Program-made: the position numbers and the translations under genes
Part shown: positions 8,217 through 16,503 of the stretch, one piece after another
Layout of the letters: every line of letters begins with the position of its first letter
Numbering within the stretch: position 1 is the stretch's first letter
Notes under the pieces: generated by a model
Seen by the model: the letters and a program-made list of their open reading frames with translations, nothing else
Databases searched by the model: none
Told to the model about the DNA's origin: nothing
Assembly (NCBI RefSeq): GCF_001676025.1
Contig: NZ_LZFW01000046.1
Location: 124,001-188,000, forward strand
Direction of reading: 5' to 3'
Origin: Vibrio sp. UCD-FRSSP16_30
Lineage (GTDB): Bacteria; Pseudomonadota; Gammaproteobacteria; Enterobacterales; Vibrionaceae
DNA: 64,000 nt

Positions 8217-9953
8217 ATGAATATTGCGATTATTACAGCCTGCCCTAGTGGTGTTGCAAACAGCATCATTGCCGCTGGGCTTTTAGAAAAAGCCGTTCAG
8301 TCTCTTAAACTTGATGCAAAGATTGAATGTCAGTCAAAAATCATCGACGGCTACACCTTAACTTCACAAGATATAGCAAATGCTGACACCATCATTATTG
8401 CGGCTAATACTGTGGTCGATACCCGCCGCTTTGTGGGTAAAAACGTGTATCGCGGTGAGATTAATGCTGCAATCGAAGATGGCAAAACCTTTATTGAAAC
8501 CGCTCTGCAAAATGCAAAGCCTTTAACTGATAGCGAAGTTTCTGCAAGCGTCAATGAGCAAGTAGCAGAGCAAAAGGCAGGCAAAAATATCGTGGCGATT
8601 ACCGCCTGTCCAACAGGTGTAGCGCATACCTTTATGGCTGCCGAAGCACTAGAAAACGAAGCTATTGCTCAAGGGCATCAAATCAAAGTTGAAACTCGTG
8701 GCTCAGTAGGCGCTAAAAATCAACTTACCGAACAAGATATCCAACAAGCTGATTTAGTCATTATTGCCGCTGACATTGATGTGCCACTGGAGCGATTTCA
8801 CGGGAAATTGCTATACCGCACAAAAACAGGTCCTGCCCTTAAAAAGACCAAGCAGGAGATCGAGAAAGCGTTCGTCGAGGCTGCCCCTTATCAAGCAACA
8901 GGTAATGTAAACGCCACTAGCGCAAGTGAAAGCAAAGGTGTTTACCAACATCTCATGACCGGTGTATCACATATGCTGCCTGTGGTGGTTGCCGGTGGTT
9001 TAATTATTGCCCTTAGCTTTATTTTTGGTATCGAGGCCTTTAAAGAAGAAGGCACACTCGCCGCTTCACTGATGAGTATTGGCGGCGCATCAGCATTTGC
9101 CCTTATGATACCGGTGTTATCGGGATACATTGCGTTTTCCATCGCCGATCGTCCCGGTCTTGCTCCCGGTCTTGTTGGTGGCATGCTGGCAAGCTCTCTA
9201 GGCGCAGGGTTCTTAGGTGGTATTGTGGCAGGTTTTATTGCCGGTTACAGCGCTAAATTTATTGCCGACAAACTGTCACTACCACAGTCAATGGAAGCAC
9301 TTAAACCCATTCTCATTATTCCTTTTATCGCCACATTGTTTACCGGTTTAATCATGATCTATGTGGTTGGGACCCCTGTCGCGGCAACGATGACCGCACT
9401 AGAAAACTTCCTAAATACCATGGGCGCAGGCAACGCGGTTATGCTGGGTATTTTATTAGGCGCAATGATGTGCTTTGACTTAGGCGGTCCTGTTAATAAA
9501 GCGGCTTATGCATTTGGTGTTGGTTTACTGGCTTCACAACAATACGCACCAATGGCTGCAATTATGGCGGCAGGTATGGTGCCAGCATTGGGTATGGGAC
9601 TGGCAACATTCTTAGCAAAACGTAAATTTGAAGCAAGTGCTCGCGAAGCAGGAAAAGCCTCTTTTGTCCTTGGGTTATGCTTTATCTCAGAAGGTGCAAT
9701 CCCATTTGCGGCTAAAGATCCAATGCGTGTGATTCCTGCGTGTATGGCTGGTGGTGCATTAACTGGCGCTCTATCCATGCTGTTTGGCGCACAACTGCTT
9801 GCCCCTCATGGCGGATTATTTGTACTGCTGATTCCAAATGCTATTTCACCCGTCATTTTATATCTGGTCGCAATTGCAGCAGGTACACTGGTGACAGGCT
9901 TTAGTTACGCTTTCTTAAAAAAGAGCGATGAGTCAGCACTCGCGACAGCGTAA
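8217..9953 (+). CDS. fruA: Fructose-specific PTS EIIBC permease
   Basis: Inner-membrane fructose transporter that phosphorylates its substrate to fructose-1-phosphate on entry. Domain order is a duplicated EIIB' (about residues 1-105), EIIB (125-225) and EIIC with many membrane helices (245-570). The active EIIB cysteine is Cys131 in ITACPTGVAHTFMAAEAL. The N-terminal EIIB' also keeps a cysteine in a matching motif (Cys9, ITACPSGVANS), whereas as I recall the E. coli FruA EIIB' lacks it. EIIC shows the loop 'FISEGAIPFAAKDPMRVIP'. It is the last gene of fruBKA and is followed by a terminator. Confidence 0.95.
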   Translation: MNIAIITACPSGVANSIIAAGLLEKAVQSLKLDAKIECQSKIIDGYTLTSQDIANADTIIIAANTVVDTRRFVGKNVYRGEINAAIEDGKTFIETALQNAKPLTDSEVSASVNEQVAEQKAGKNIVAITACPTGVAHTFMAAEALENEAIAQGHQIKVETRGSVGAKNQLTEQDIQQADLVIIAADIDVPLERFHGKLLYRTKTGPALKKTKQEIEKAFVEAAPYQATGNVNATSASESKGVYQHLMTGVSHMLPVVVAGGLIIALSFIFGIEAFKEEGTLAASLMSIGGASAFALMIPVLSGYIAFSIADRPGLAPGLVGGMLASSLGAGFLGGIVAGFIAGYSAKFIADKLSLPQSMEALKPILIIPFIATLFTGLIMIYVVGTPVAATMTALENFLNTMGAGNAVMLGILLGAMMCFDLGGPVNKAAYAFGVGLLASQQYAPMAAIMAAGMVPALGMGLATFLAKRKFEASAREAGKASFVLGLCFISEGAIPFAAKDPMRVIPACMAGGALTGALSMLFGAQLLAPHGGLFVLLIPNAISPVILYLVAIAAGTLVTGFSYAFLKKSDESALATA

Positions 9954-9978
9954 TATCTATCACAGTAAGTAAATGATC

Positions 9979-10023
9979 AGGTCAGATTCTGCGATGGAAA
10001 CCGCGCAGATCTGGCCTTTTTTA
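9979..10023 (+). terminator. Rho-independent terminator of fruBKA
   Basis: Imperfect hairpin with left arm AGGTCAGATTCTGCG and right arm CGCAGATCTGGCCT, followed by a T run. It lies 25 bp after the fruA stop codon. Confidence 0.8.
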
Positions 10024-10106
10024 TGACTAATCTTCTATTGTTCAACACAGGATACTATTCACTTTTCCACGCCCCCTATGCCTTGCTCTTTTTTGGCTAC
10101 CGACTA

Positions 10107-10124
10107 TGTAAGAGATCTCTCACA
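10107..10124. promoter_or_regulatory. VarA/UvrY/GacA binding site upstream of csrB
   Basis: TGTAAGAGATCTCTCACA is a near-perfect 18-bp palindrome and matches the GacA/UvrY/VarA upstream activating sequence (TGTAAG-N6-CTTACA) with one mismatch. It lies about 170 bp before the predicted csrB start, the usual distance for these response regulators. The spacer from here to 10293 contains no supported gene; TAATAT at 10281-10286 fits a -10 element. Confidence 0.85.
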
Positions 10125-10293
10125 GACATGTAAGCTTCCTCCATTATCAACCCATCAAAACTCGCAACAATCACACCTAACCTATTGTTTCATAATGAAT
10201 ATCCTTAAGCATGATTTAAAATTGACAGCACGGATTGATAAAATCAAACCTAGCCACATTGTTAAACTAGGTGAATACCGTAATATGTTTCTT

Positions 10294-10573
10294 GTCGACA
10301 GGGAGTTGGCAGGAACGGAAAACCTAATGGATTAGGTATCTTCAGGATGAAGAATCGATTACTAGGATGTAATCAACACGGAAGTATAGCCCTAGGATAG
10401 GCGCAAGATTCAATAAGGAACATTGAATTTAAGGACACCGTCAGGACGACGATGCACAAGGATTAGGTTAACGGATTTAGCCGAAGCAAGGATAGTGTTA
10501 GGGAATGTGTTTGTAGCGGGATTGCTGCGTTAAAAATTTGCCCCACCAGCTTGCTGTGTGGGGCTTCTTTTTG
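10294..10573 (+). ncRNA. csrB: CsrB-family regulatory RNA (CsrA sponge)
   Basis: The transcript begins GTCGACAGGGAGT, the conserved 5' end of enterobacterial and Vibrio CsrB/CsrC RNAs. About 280 nt contain around 16 GGA triplets, nine of them as AGGA, many placed where small hairpin loops would form (TTCAGGATGAA, CTAGGATAG, GTCAGGAC). It ends in a strong terminator, GCCCCACcagcttgctGTGTGGGGC followed by T's (10540-10573). CsrB RNAs bind many CsrA dimers and relieve CsrA repression of translation. Control by the VarS/VarA two-component system is supported by the palindrome at 10107. Vibrios usually carry several such RNAs, so this could correspond to csrB, csrC or csrD. Confidence 0.9.
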
Positions 10574-10707
10574 TCCCTTTTAGAACACCCCTCGATGAAC
10601 GTACATACCTCTAATTCTTCATCTATACCGTCAGAAAACATAAGTTACTTTGCTCAGTAGCGCATTATTGCTACTCTAAATGGCAATAACACCGTATGGA
10701 TAGCCTG

Positions 10708-11430
10708 ATGAATAGCACTATAGACACTCTCCTCTCTCACCGTTCAATTCGCTCTTTTACTGAGCAAACTATTGAACCTAAATTACTTGAAACCATTTTA
10801 GACTGTGGCTTAGCCGCCTCAAGCTCTAGCTTTATTCAGTGCGTTTCAATTGTTCGTATTACCGATAAAGAGAGTCGTGCAAAGCTGGCACAATATGCAG
10901 GTGGGCAGCCTTATGTTGAAAGCTGTGCTGAATTTTTTGTGTTTTGCGCCGACTTTCATCGCCATCAACAAATACATCCACAGGCTCAACTCGGATTTAC
11001 AGAGCAAACACTTATTGGCTCAGTAGATGCGGCTATGGTAGCGCAAAATTGTCTCACTTCAGCCGAGTCTTTAGGCTTAGGTGGCGTATACATTGGCGGT
11101 CTGAGAAATAGCCCGCAGCAAGTGACGGATCTTTTAGCACTGCCAAAACATGTGATTCCGTTATTTGGACTGTGCTTGGGATACCCAGATCAACAGCCTG
11201 AAATTAAACCGCGCTTACCAAAGTCAATTGTGGTGCATCAAGAGACTTATTCTGCCATCGATATGAATGAATTGGCGTTATATGACGCGCACATTCAGCA
11301 GTATTACGCGACTCGCACTGATAATAAAAAAGCAGCTTCTTGGTCTGAGCAAATTACTCAAATATTGAGTAAAGAGGCGCGTCCATTTATGCATGATTTT
11401 CTACAACAGCAAGGGTTTAATACTAAATAA
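10708..11430 (+). CDS. nfsA: Oxygen-insensitive NADPH nitroreductase (NfsA-type)
   Basis: FMN-dependent nitroreductase of the NfsA/FRP family, which reduces nitroaromatics, quinones or flavins using NADPH. The start aligns with E. coli NfsA at 'TIDTLLSHRSIRSFTEQTI' and the flavin-site segment 'LAASSSSFIQCVSIVRI' follows. 'LGLGGVYIGGLRN' and 'PLFGLCLGYP' are typical of the family. The ATG at 10708 is preferred over that at 10696 because it matches the family start. Length is 240 residues, equal to E. coli NfsA. DUF1415 follows after one base, suggesting co-transcription. Confidence 0.9.
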   Translation: MNSTIDTLLSHRSIRSFTEQTIEPKLLETILDCGLAASSSSFIQCVSIVRITDKESRAKLAQYAGGQPYVESCAEFFVFCADFHRHQQIHPQAQLGFTEQTLIGSVDAAMVAQNCLTSAESLGLGGVYIGGLRNSPQQVTDLLALPKHVIPLFGLCLGYPDQQPEIKPRLPKSIVVHQETYSAIDMNELALYDAHIQQYYATRTDNKKAASWSEQITQILSKEARPFMHDFLQQQGFNTK

Positions 11431-11431
11431 C

Positions 11432-11986
11432 ATGAAAACTGACCTAAAAAGTGTAGAAACACAAACTCAGCAATGGCTAGAAGATGTCGTGATTGGGCTT
11501 AACCTGTGTCCGTTTGCACACAAGCCTAATAAGAAAAAGCAGATAAAAGTAGCCGTCTCTGATGCCAGTACTGAAGAAGCTCTACTTGAATTCATTTTAT
11601 TAGAGCTCAAACAATTAGACAGCCACAGCGCCGAAGAGTTAGAAACCACGCTAGTGGTTGCGACAGAGATCCTTGGCGACTTCATGGATTACAACTTCTT
11701 TCTTGATTGGGTTGATGCACTCATCAAGCAGCAAGACTATGAAGGTATCTATCAAATTGCCAGTTTCCACCCTGACTATTGCTTTGGTGGCACTGATCCT
11801 GAAGATGCAGAGAACCTCACCAATCGCTCTCCGTACCCTACGATTCATTTGATTCGTGAAGCATCGATGGAAAAAGTGTTAAAGCACTACCCTAACCCTG
11901 AAGCAATCCCTGATGACAACATTGCTCGAGTAGAAAACCTCACTCAACAGGAAAAAAATAAGCTATTTCCTTATTTATTTAAATAG
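11432..11986 (+). CDS. DUF1415 family protein
   Basis: Cytoplasmic protein of 184 residues of the DUF1415 family, of unknown function. Recognisable conserved segments are 'WLEDVVIGLNLCPFA' near the N-terminus, 'YNFFLDWVDALI' in the middle and 'IASFHPDYCFGGTDPED', with conserved cysteine and histidine residues. The ATG at 11432 begins one base after the nfsA stop and fits the family start; an in-frame ATG at 11393 would overlap nfsA. The stop codon TAG lies at the edge of the target duplication of MITE copy 2, so the insertion just missed the coding region. Confidence 0.85.
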   Translation: MKTDLKSVETQTQQWLEDVVIGLNLCPFAHKPNKKKQIKVAVSDASTEEALLEFILLELKQLDSHSAEELETTLVVATEILGDFMDYNFFLDWVDALIKQQDYEGIYQIASFHPDYCFGGTDPEDAENLTNRSPYPTIHLIREASMEKVLKHYPNPEAIPDDNIARVENLTQQEKNKLFPYLFK

Positions 11987-11996
11987 GTCATAAGCT

Positions 11997-12159
11997 TAGG
12001 GCGAACGCATGAGTGAACACTTATCGACCAATCATGTGCATCATCTCCACAAGACGCCGTGAAATCATCCTTGATGGCTTCATTGTGGCATCCATACCAC
12101 AAAGCCTTGTTCCAATAATGCACATGATTTTGTTTAAATAACATTCGTGATCTCACCCT
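11997..12159 (+). mobile_element. MITE-like inverted-repeat element, copy 2
   Basis: 163-bp element starting TAGGGCGAAC and ending CTCACCCT. The flanking 11-bp repeats are ggtcataagct (11986-11996) and gaccataagct (12160-12170), 9 of 11 matching. The centre holds a small hairpin, TTGTGG/CCACAA, and outer arms that pair over about 60 bp with mismatches. It has the same orientation as copy 3; the two flank the lipoprotein gene at 12341 but have different target duplications, so they inserted independently. The rest of the gap to 12340 holds only a probable promoter and a GGGG ribosome binding site. Confidence 0.88.
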
Positions 12160-12340
12160 GACCATAAGCTAACTAACTCAAATCACCATCACTTTAATAA
12201 CCACACTTCTGTGATGGTCTTCAAATATGGGAACATTGCTTCAATTGCATTTACGCTCATATTTTTATTTATAATTTCCCCATTATCTCAGCCTAATCAG
12301 ATCTCTAGGTTAAGGCTAACTTCAAAAATAATGGGGTTTT

Positions 12341-13732
12341 ATGAACTTATTTAAAGTAACCGCTATAGTTTCTAGTCTGTTTATATTGAGTGCTTGTAAT
12401 AGTGGTAATGATGTATCGAATATCAAAGCTGAATTAACATCAGCACAAAAAGACCAAATAACTAGCTATCTTAATGCTCCTAGTGGTTTTGAGTTTAAAC
12501 ATGACACTCCCCTTTATACTGCTTTAAATAGCCTTTATTTCTTTTCAACTCAGAATGAAGTTACTCCTCAAAGTATTAACCCTGGAATAAGCAAAGGTAT
12601 TGCTAATGTACTTAAGTTAGATGCGTTTGCTAAACTCTCCACTAAAGCGAGTCAAACATCGTTAACCTTTGTTGGTAACCACCCTGTCACTGCAACAGAT
12701 ACAGGCGCCCCTACATTAGATGCGACAAAGTGGCATTGCTACGACTCAACACCAATGACTGTTGTCGTAGATAACCAAGGCATGACCATAGACGGTACTT
12801 TAACTGAATATGAATATTCTAGTGGATGTAGCACAAGCAATTCACAAGTCTTCTCATATAATTTCAATCATGCTCATATCAATTCTAATTTTGTGATTGA
12901 CTCTGGTAGCATCAGTGACCAACGAAATGGTCAACAAGCCCTAAAAGCGAACCAAATTCTATTATCTAGTGCCGAGGCGGGTGTCGCAAACCAATTTGGT
13001 AAAGCATGGCTAGCGCAGTGGAAATTAAATACAATAAATGCAGGTAGCGACTTCCTTACATTAAAAGATGGACGAGTTGTCTACAATAAAATTCCATCCA
13101 ACCTTGTTGACTTTGCTTCTCTAGACCAAACAAAACTATTAGCCGGAACGGTATTTGGTAATGCACCTGCCAGTGGTACTCCTGCAAGTCCTAAATGGTG
13201 TCGTATTATCAACATCCCACAAGGAACTGATCTCAATAGTCAAAAGGCACAAACCATGATTGCGGTTAACTGTGCACGTTCAGAGAAACGTTATTGTAAG
13301 GAAGTAAAAGATCCCAAAGATCCAACCAAAGTTGAATTTGCAGCAGGTATGCAGCCAGCCACTTCTCCACTAGCATGGGGTGACAAAGAATATAACAATG
13401 CAATGGATAACACTGATCTTCAGCAAAAAAATAATAAACAAGGTCATTTTGAACAAAACGGACAAGCTCAAAATGCTTTCACTATTAGCCCGTATGGCGC
13501 ACCACCATTCGCTGGTACATTAAAAGCAGTTTATGGCTATACCGCTCCTAAAGATGCCAATCCAGCAAGTCCATATTTCAACAATGCAGGTACCAACAGC
13601 TTTGCAGGACATCCGGGCCATTGCCAAAACGAAATGGCGGATTGGGCAACCACAACTGGTGTCTCTTTCAAAGTAATTACAGCACATGGTGCAACGGGTG
13701 TTGATTTCTTAACTCAGAACTTTGCTGGTTAA
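12341..13732 (+). CDS. Predicted lipoprotein of unknown function
   Basis: 463-residue lipoprotein: N-terminal helix and lipobox ending LSAC, with lipid attachment predicted at Cys19 and Asn at +2, which favours the outer membrane. The mature part is polar, rich in Asn, Thr and Ser, with several cysteines (KWHCYDS, SSGCSTS, PKWCRI, AVNCARSEKRYC, GHCQNEM) that could form disulfides in the periplasm. I recognise no family; the C-terminal third (ISPYGAPPFAGTLKAVYGY, then FAGHPGHCQNEMADWATT) looks like a compact domain. It has its own promoter region and terminator, is transcribed alone, and stands between two MITE copies, so it may be an accessory gene. Confidence 0.85.
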   Translation: MNLFKVTAIVSSLFILSACNSGNDVSNIKAELTSAQKDQITSYLNAPSGFEFKHDTPLYTALNSLYFFSTQNEVTPQSINPGISKGIANVLKLDAFAKLSTKASQTSLTFVGNHPVTATDTGAPTLDATKWHCYDSTPMTVVVDNQGMTIDGTLTEYEYSSGCSTSNSQVFSYNFNHAHINSNFVIDSGSISDQRNGQQALKANQILLSSAEAGVANQFGKAWLAQWKLNTINAGSDFLTLKDGRVVYNKIPSNLVDFASLDQTKLLAGTVFGNAPASGTPASPKWCRIINIPQGTDLNSQKAQTMIAVNCARSEKRYCKEVKDPKDPTKVEFAAGMQPATSPLAWGDKEYNNAMDNTDLQQKNNKQGHFEQNGQAQNAFTISPYGAPPFAGTLKAVYGYTAPKDANPASPYFNNAGTNSFAGHPGHCQNEMADWATTTGVSFKVITAHGATGVDFLTQNFAG

Positions 13733-13783
13733 TCTTGCTCTCTACTGATTAAAGTAGAATACAACTCGCTATAACCTATTAAG

Positions 13784-13819
13784 CCTCATTTATTACATTG
13801 ATAATAAATGAGGTTTTTT
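13784..13819 (+). terminator. Terminator of the lipoprotein gene
   Basis: Perfect 12-bp stem CCTCATTTATTA / TAATAAATGAGG with a six-base loop, followed by TTTTTT. It starts 51 bp after the lipoprotein stop codon. Confidence 0.9.
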
Positions 13820-13897
13820 ATTCTTACCGTGGCATAAAATGGTAACACTTTTTAACAGCGGTAACGTTACTCTACGCACGTCAACTAATTGGTCACT

Positions 13898-13990
13898 TTG
13901 GAGCTCTTTATAAAAATATTTCTCATCTTACTGGCTATTTTTTGCGTATTGCTACTTCTCATAAACCTATCCGGTCGCTATTGGAATTAG
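13898..13990 (+). pseudogene. Small hydrophobic ORF cut short by a MITE
   Basis: A 30-residue frame from TTG 13898 (LELFIKIFLILLAIF, then one membrane helix and INLSGRYWN) ends in a TAG that is the first three bases of MITE copy 3. Its end resembles the ORF at 14247 (LLAIFCVLLLLINLSGRYW versus LLAVFSFLALLMNLSDKYW), so the two look like duplicated small membrane proteins. An alternative reading begins at an ATA six bases after GGAG. Without the MITE the frame would continue, but into sequence unlike its relative. Confidence 0.4.
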
Positions 13991-14150
13991 GGCGAACGCA
14001 CAAGTGAACACTTATCGACCAATCATGTACATCATCTCCACAAGACGCCGTGAAATCATCCTTGATGGCTTCATTGTGGCATCCATGCCACAAAGACTTG
14101 TTCCAATAATGCACATGATTTTGTTCAAATAACATTCGTGATCTCACCCT
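13988..14150 (+). mobile_element. MITE-like inverted-repeat element, copy 3
   Basis: 163-bp element with the same ends as copy 2 and a perfect 11-bp target duplication, gctattggaat at 13977-13987 and 14151-14161. The identical flanks make it the youngest-looking of the four complete copies. It interrupts a small membrane-protein frame and supplies its stop codon. Confidence 0.92.
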
Positions 14151-14246
14151 GCTATTGGAATGGTCAGGTCAGACACCCAATAAGTCGTCACAGAAAAAGT
14201 AGAATTTCATTAATTTCATCACCTAAATTACCGCTTAGGAGTTCCC

Positions 14247-14432
14247 ATAGACACATCGCTGACCTTATTCAAATTACTGGCTGTCTTTAGTTTTTTGGCT
14301 CTGCTTATGAATCTATCTGATAAATATTGGGATCATAGGGCATACAGAGCAATTAGAAGGTGGCTTGCCGTCATTATGGTCTTATCAGCAATTAACAGTA
14401 TTTTCGGTTGCAAAGATAACGATGATTACTAG
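14247..14432 (+). CDS. Possible small membrane protein with an unusual start
   Basis: Open frame of up to 61 residues with a hydrophobic segment (LTLFKLLAVFSFLALLMNLS), a basic stretch (HRAYRAIRRW), a second hydrophobic segment and a polar tail ending CKDNDDY. It resembles the cut ORF at 13898. GGAG lies seven bases before an ATA codon at 14247; no ATG, GTG or TTG lies between that site and the upstream stop. Other possible starts are CTG 14259, TTG 14295 or ATG 14307. It ends just before a strong terminator. It may be real with a rare start, or decayed. Confidence 0.35.
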   Translation: MDTSLTLFKLLAVFSFLALLMNLSDKYWDHRAYRAIRRWLAVIMVLSAINSIFGCKDNDDY

Positions 14433-14454
14433 CATAATGGTGATTTACCTAGCC

Positions 14455-14492
14455 ATAAAAAAGCCCTTATATCAATGATATAAGGGCTTTTC
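14455..14492. terminator. Bidirectional terminator between the small ORF and dbpA
   Basis: Long perfect stem AAAAGCCCTTATATC / GATATAAGGGCTTTT with an A run before and a T run after, so it can serve both the plus-strand small ORF and the minus-strand dbpA gene. Confidence 0.9.
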
Positions 14493-14533
14493 TCTAATCA
14501 GAATCGTCTAATTAAGCAATACGATAAAAAGGA

Positions 14534-15913
14534 CTAGGATAGAATACGAGCTCTAAAGCTACGTCCTTTCATCTTGCCATTTTCTAACTTTTTATGGGCA
14601 ACTTTTGCTACAGACTGATCAACAGCAACGTAGGCACGCATATCAAATAGATTGATTTTACCCACCTTTTTACCATCAATGCCATTTTGTCCAGTTAACG
14701 CACCAAGGATATCACCCGCTCGCACTTTCTGCTTCTTACCGCCAGAGATTTCGATGGTCACCATAGTAGGTTGCAGTGCTTTAGCTGCACCAATTTGTGG
14801 CAAAGACTCAGGGGCTATCTCTGTATCCATATACTCATCAATAAGAGCTACGCGATGATACTCTTTCTCAGTGTACAAACTACAAGCAACACCTTTACTG
14901 CCAGCTCGACCAGTACGGCCAATGCGGTGAACATGCACTTCAGGATCACGTGAAAGCTCGTAGTTAATAACCGCGTCAAGATTTTCTACATCCAAACCGC
15001 GCGCCGCAACATCCGTTGCAACTAAAATAGAGATACTTTTGTTAGCAAACTGAACCAATGTCTGGTTACGTTCTCTTTGCTCAAGATCGCCATGTAAATC
15101 AATCACGCTGAAGCCTTTATGATGAAGCTCATCGGCAACAACTTGTACTTCTCGCTTGGTATTACAGAAGATAACCGCAGATTCTGGCTGATGAGCCAAT
15201 AGCAATGTTTCTAATGCTTCAAGACGATGATCGTTATTGGTTACTTTATAAAAGTGCTGTGTGATACTGCTCTTATCATGAGTTGATTCCACTTTTACCA
15301 ACTGTGGATCTTGCATAATGCGCGAAGCCACTTGCTGAATTTTTTCAGGGAACGTTGCACTAAACAGTAATGTTTGACGCTGCTTAGGCGCCTCAGAAAT
15401 AATCGCATCTAATGCATCTTGGAAACCCATATCCAACATACGATCCGCTTCATCAAGCACTAATGTGTTTAGCTCAGCAAGGTTAATACGGCCTCTTTCC
15501 AAGTGATCGAGAATACGGCCTGGAGTACCCACTAAAATATGTGCACCGTGCTCAAGAGAGCCAATTTGCGGGCCCATTGGAATGCCACCACATAAAGTCA
15601 GTACTTTAATGTTATGAATAGTACGAGCTAATTTACGAATTTCTTTTGCAACTTGGTCAGCCAACTCTCGGGTTGGACACAGCACTAAAGATTGAACACG
15701 AAAGCGTTTCACATTCAAATTAGTTAATAGGCTTAAACCAAAGGCTGCTGTTTTACCTGAGCCTGTTTTACCCTGTCCAATCACATCTTTGCCACTCAGC
15801 ATCAAAGGTAAGCTCTGTGCTTGAATCGCGGTCATCTCGGAATACTCCATCGACGCCAAATTATCGAGCAATGGCTGAGATAAAGATAATGTTGAAAATT
15901 TATTGTCGCTCAA
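14534..15913 (-). CDS. dbpA: ATP-dependent RNA helicase DbpA
   Basis: DEAD-box helicase acting in 50S ribosomal subunit assembly through helix 92 of 23S rRNA. Visible motifs in order are the Q motif, Walker A (GQGKTGSGKTAA), PTRELA, TPGR, DEAD (VLDEADRMLDMGF), SAT and HRIGRTGR. The C-terminal RNA-binding domain typical of DbpA is present (VTIEISGGKKQKVRAGDILGALTG read on in two parts, then GKINLFDMRAYVAV). The start is a TTG at 15913 with AAGGA six bases upstream; it gives 459 residues against 457 in E. coli. A longer reading from ATG 15991 adds an unrelated leader without a ribosome binding site. Confidence 0.93.
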   Translation of the reverse strand: MSDNKFSTLSLSQPLLDNLASMEYSEMTAIQAQSLPLMLSGKDVIGQGKTGSGKTAAFGLSLLTNLNVKRFRVQSLVLCPTRELADQVAKEIRKLARTIHNIKVLTLCGGIPMGPQIGSLEHGAHILVGTPGRILDHLERGRINLAELNTLVLDEADRMLDMGFQDALDAIISEAPKQRQTLLFSATFPEKIQQVASRIMQDPQLVKVESTHDKSSITQHFYKVTNNDHRLEALETLLLAHQPESAVIFCNTKREVQVVADELHHKGFSVIDLHGDLEQRERNQTLVQFANKSISILVATDVAARGLDVENLDAVINYELSRDPEVHVHRIGRTGRAGSKGVACSLYTEKEYHRVALIDEYMDTEIAPESLPQIGAAKALQPTMVTIEISGGKKQKVRAGDILGALTGQNGIDGKKVGKINLFDMRAYVAVDQSVAKVAHKKLENGKMKGRSFRARILS

Positions 15914-16503
15914 AGGAGATTCCTTATGTGGGTTGGATATATAGCAGTATATTACGGGTGTGACCCTAAAGGGTAGGCAGATGAATTGCAAGCGCTAATT
16001 ATCTGTAGCCATAACCAGAGCAAATGATAGTTTCGATTTATACCGTTTAATCACATCACTTTATCGGCTAGCCTGCACTGCCTAAGATAGTTAATACCAA
16101 CAACCACGATCAAGATCACGTTTTTGCGAATAGTTTGAACTGACTCTCAATAATATCCTCGGCAAAGCATAAACCGTACATCACCTAACCGGCTTTAAGT
16201 TGTTTAAAATTCTTATCTCAACACCAGTTAGATGTTTTTCCTTTTATTTTCAAACAGTTAAAATTAACAAATCAAGCCAACCTCATACTGCACGTTCAAT
16301 TTGACCTCTAAAATTCCTATAAAATCAATAGCTTAAAAATTACACAATTCATTTAACCGTCATCAAAGCGTCACCGCTCTTTCATTTTTGAGTCATTAGA
16401 CATTCACATTTGAGCTCTAAATTAGCCGCAAATCAAACGGCTTCTTGCCTACATAAATAACTTTTGAGTACACACTCAACTTATATCAATAGGAAATTTC
16501 AAA
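15914..16503. other. Long intergenic region upstream of the porin gene
   Basis: About 590 bp without a credible gene, AT-rich, between the divergent dbpA and porin genes. It should hold the porin promoter and a long 5' leader. A short palindrome TTGAGTacacACTCAA lies at about 16465-16480, just before the ribosome binding site region AGGAAA. Vibrio porin leaders are often targets of ToxR and of small RNAs, but I cannot point to a certain site here. Confidence 0.5.

Noticed and set aside
10078..10335. 85-codon open frame on the plus strand
   Set aside because: It spans the VarA box, the csrB promoter and the csrB 5' end, and has no ribosome binding site; the RNA gene explains the region.
4602..14150. 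Similar minus-strand frames inside the MITE copies (sharing FTASCGDD and HDWSISVH)
   Set aside because: They are simply the repeat read in the same frame each time; starts differ, there is no ribosome binding site, and the frame is cut in the short copies.
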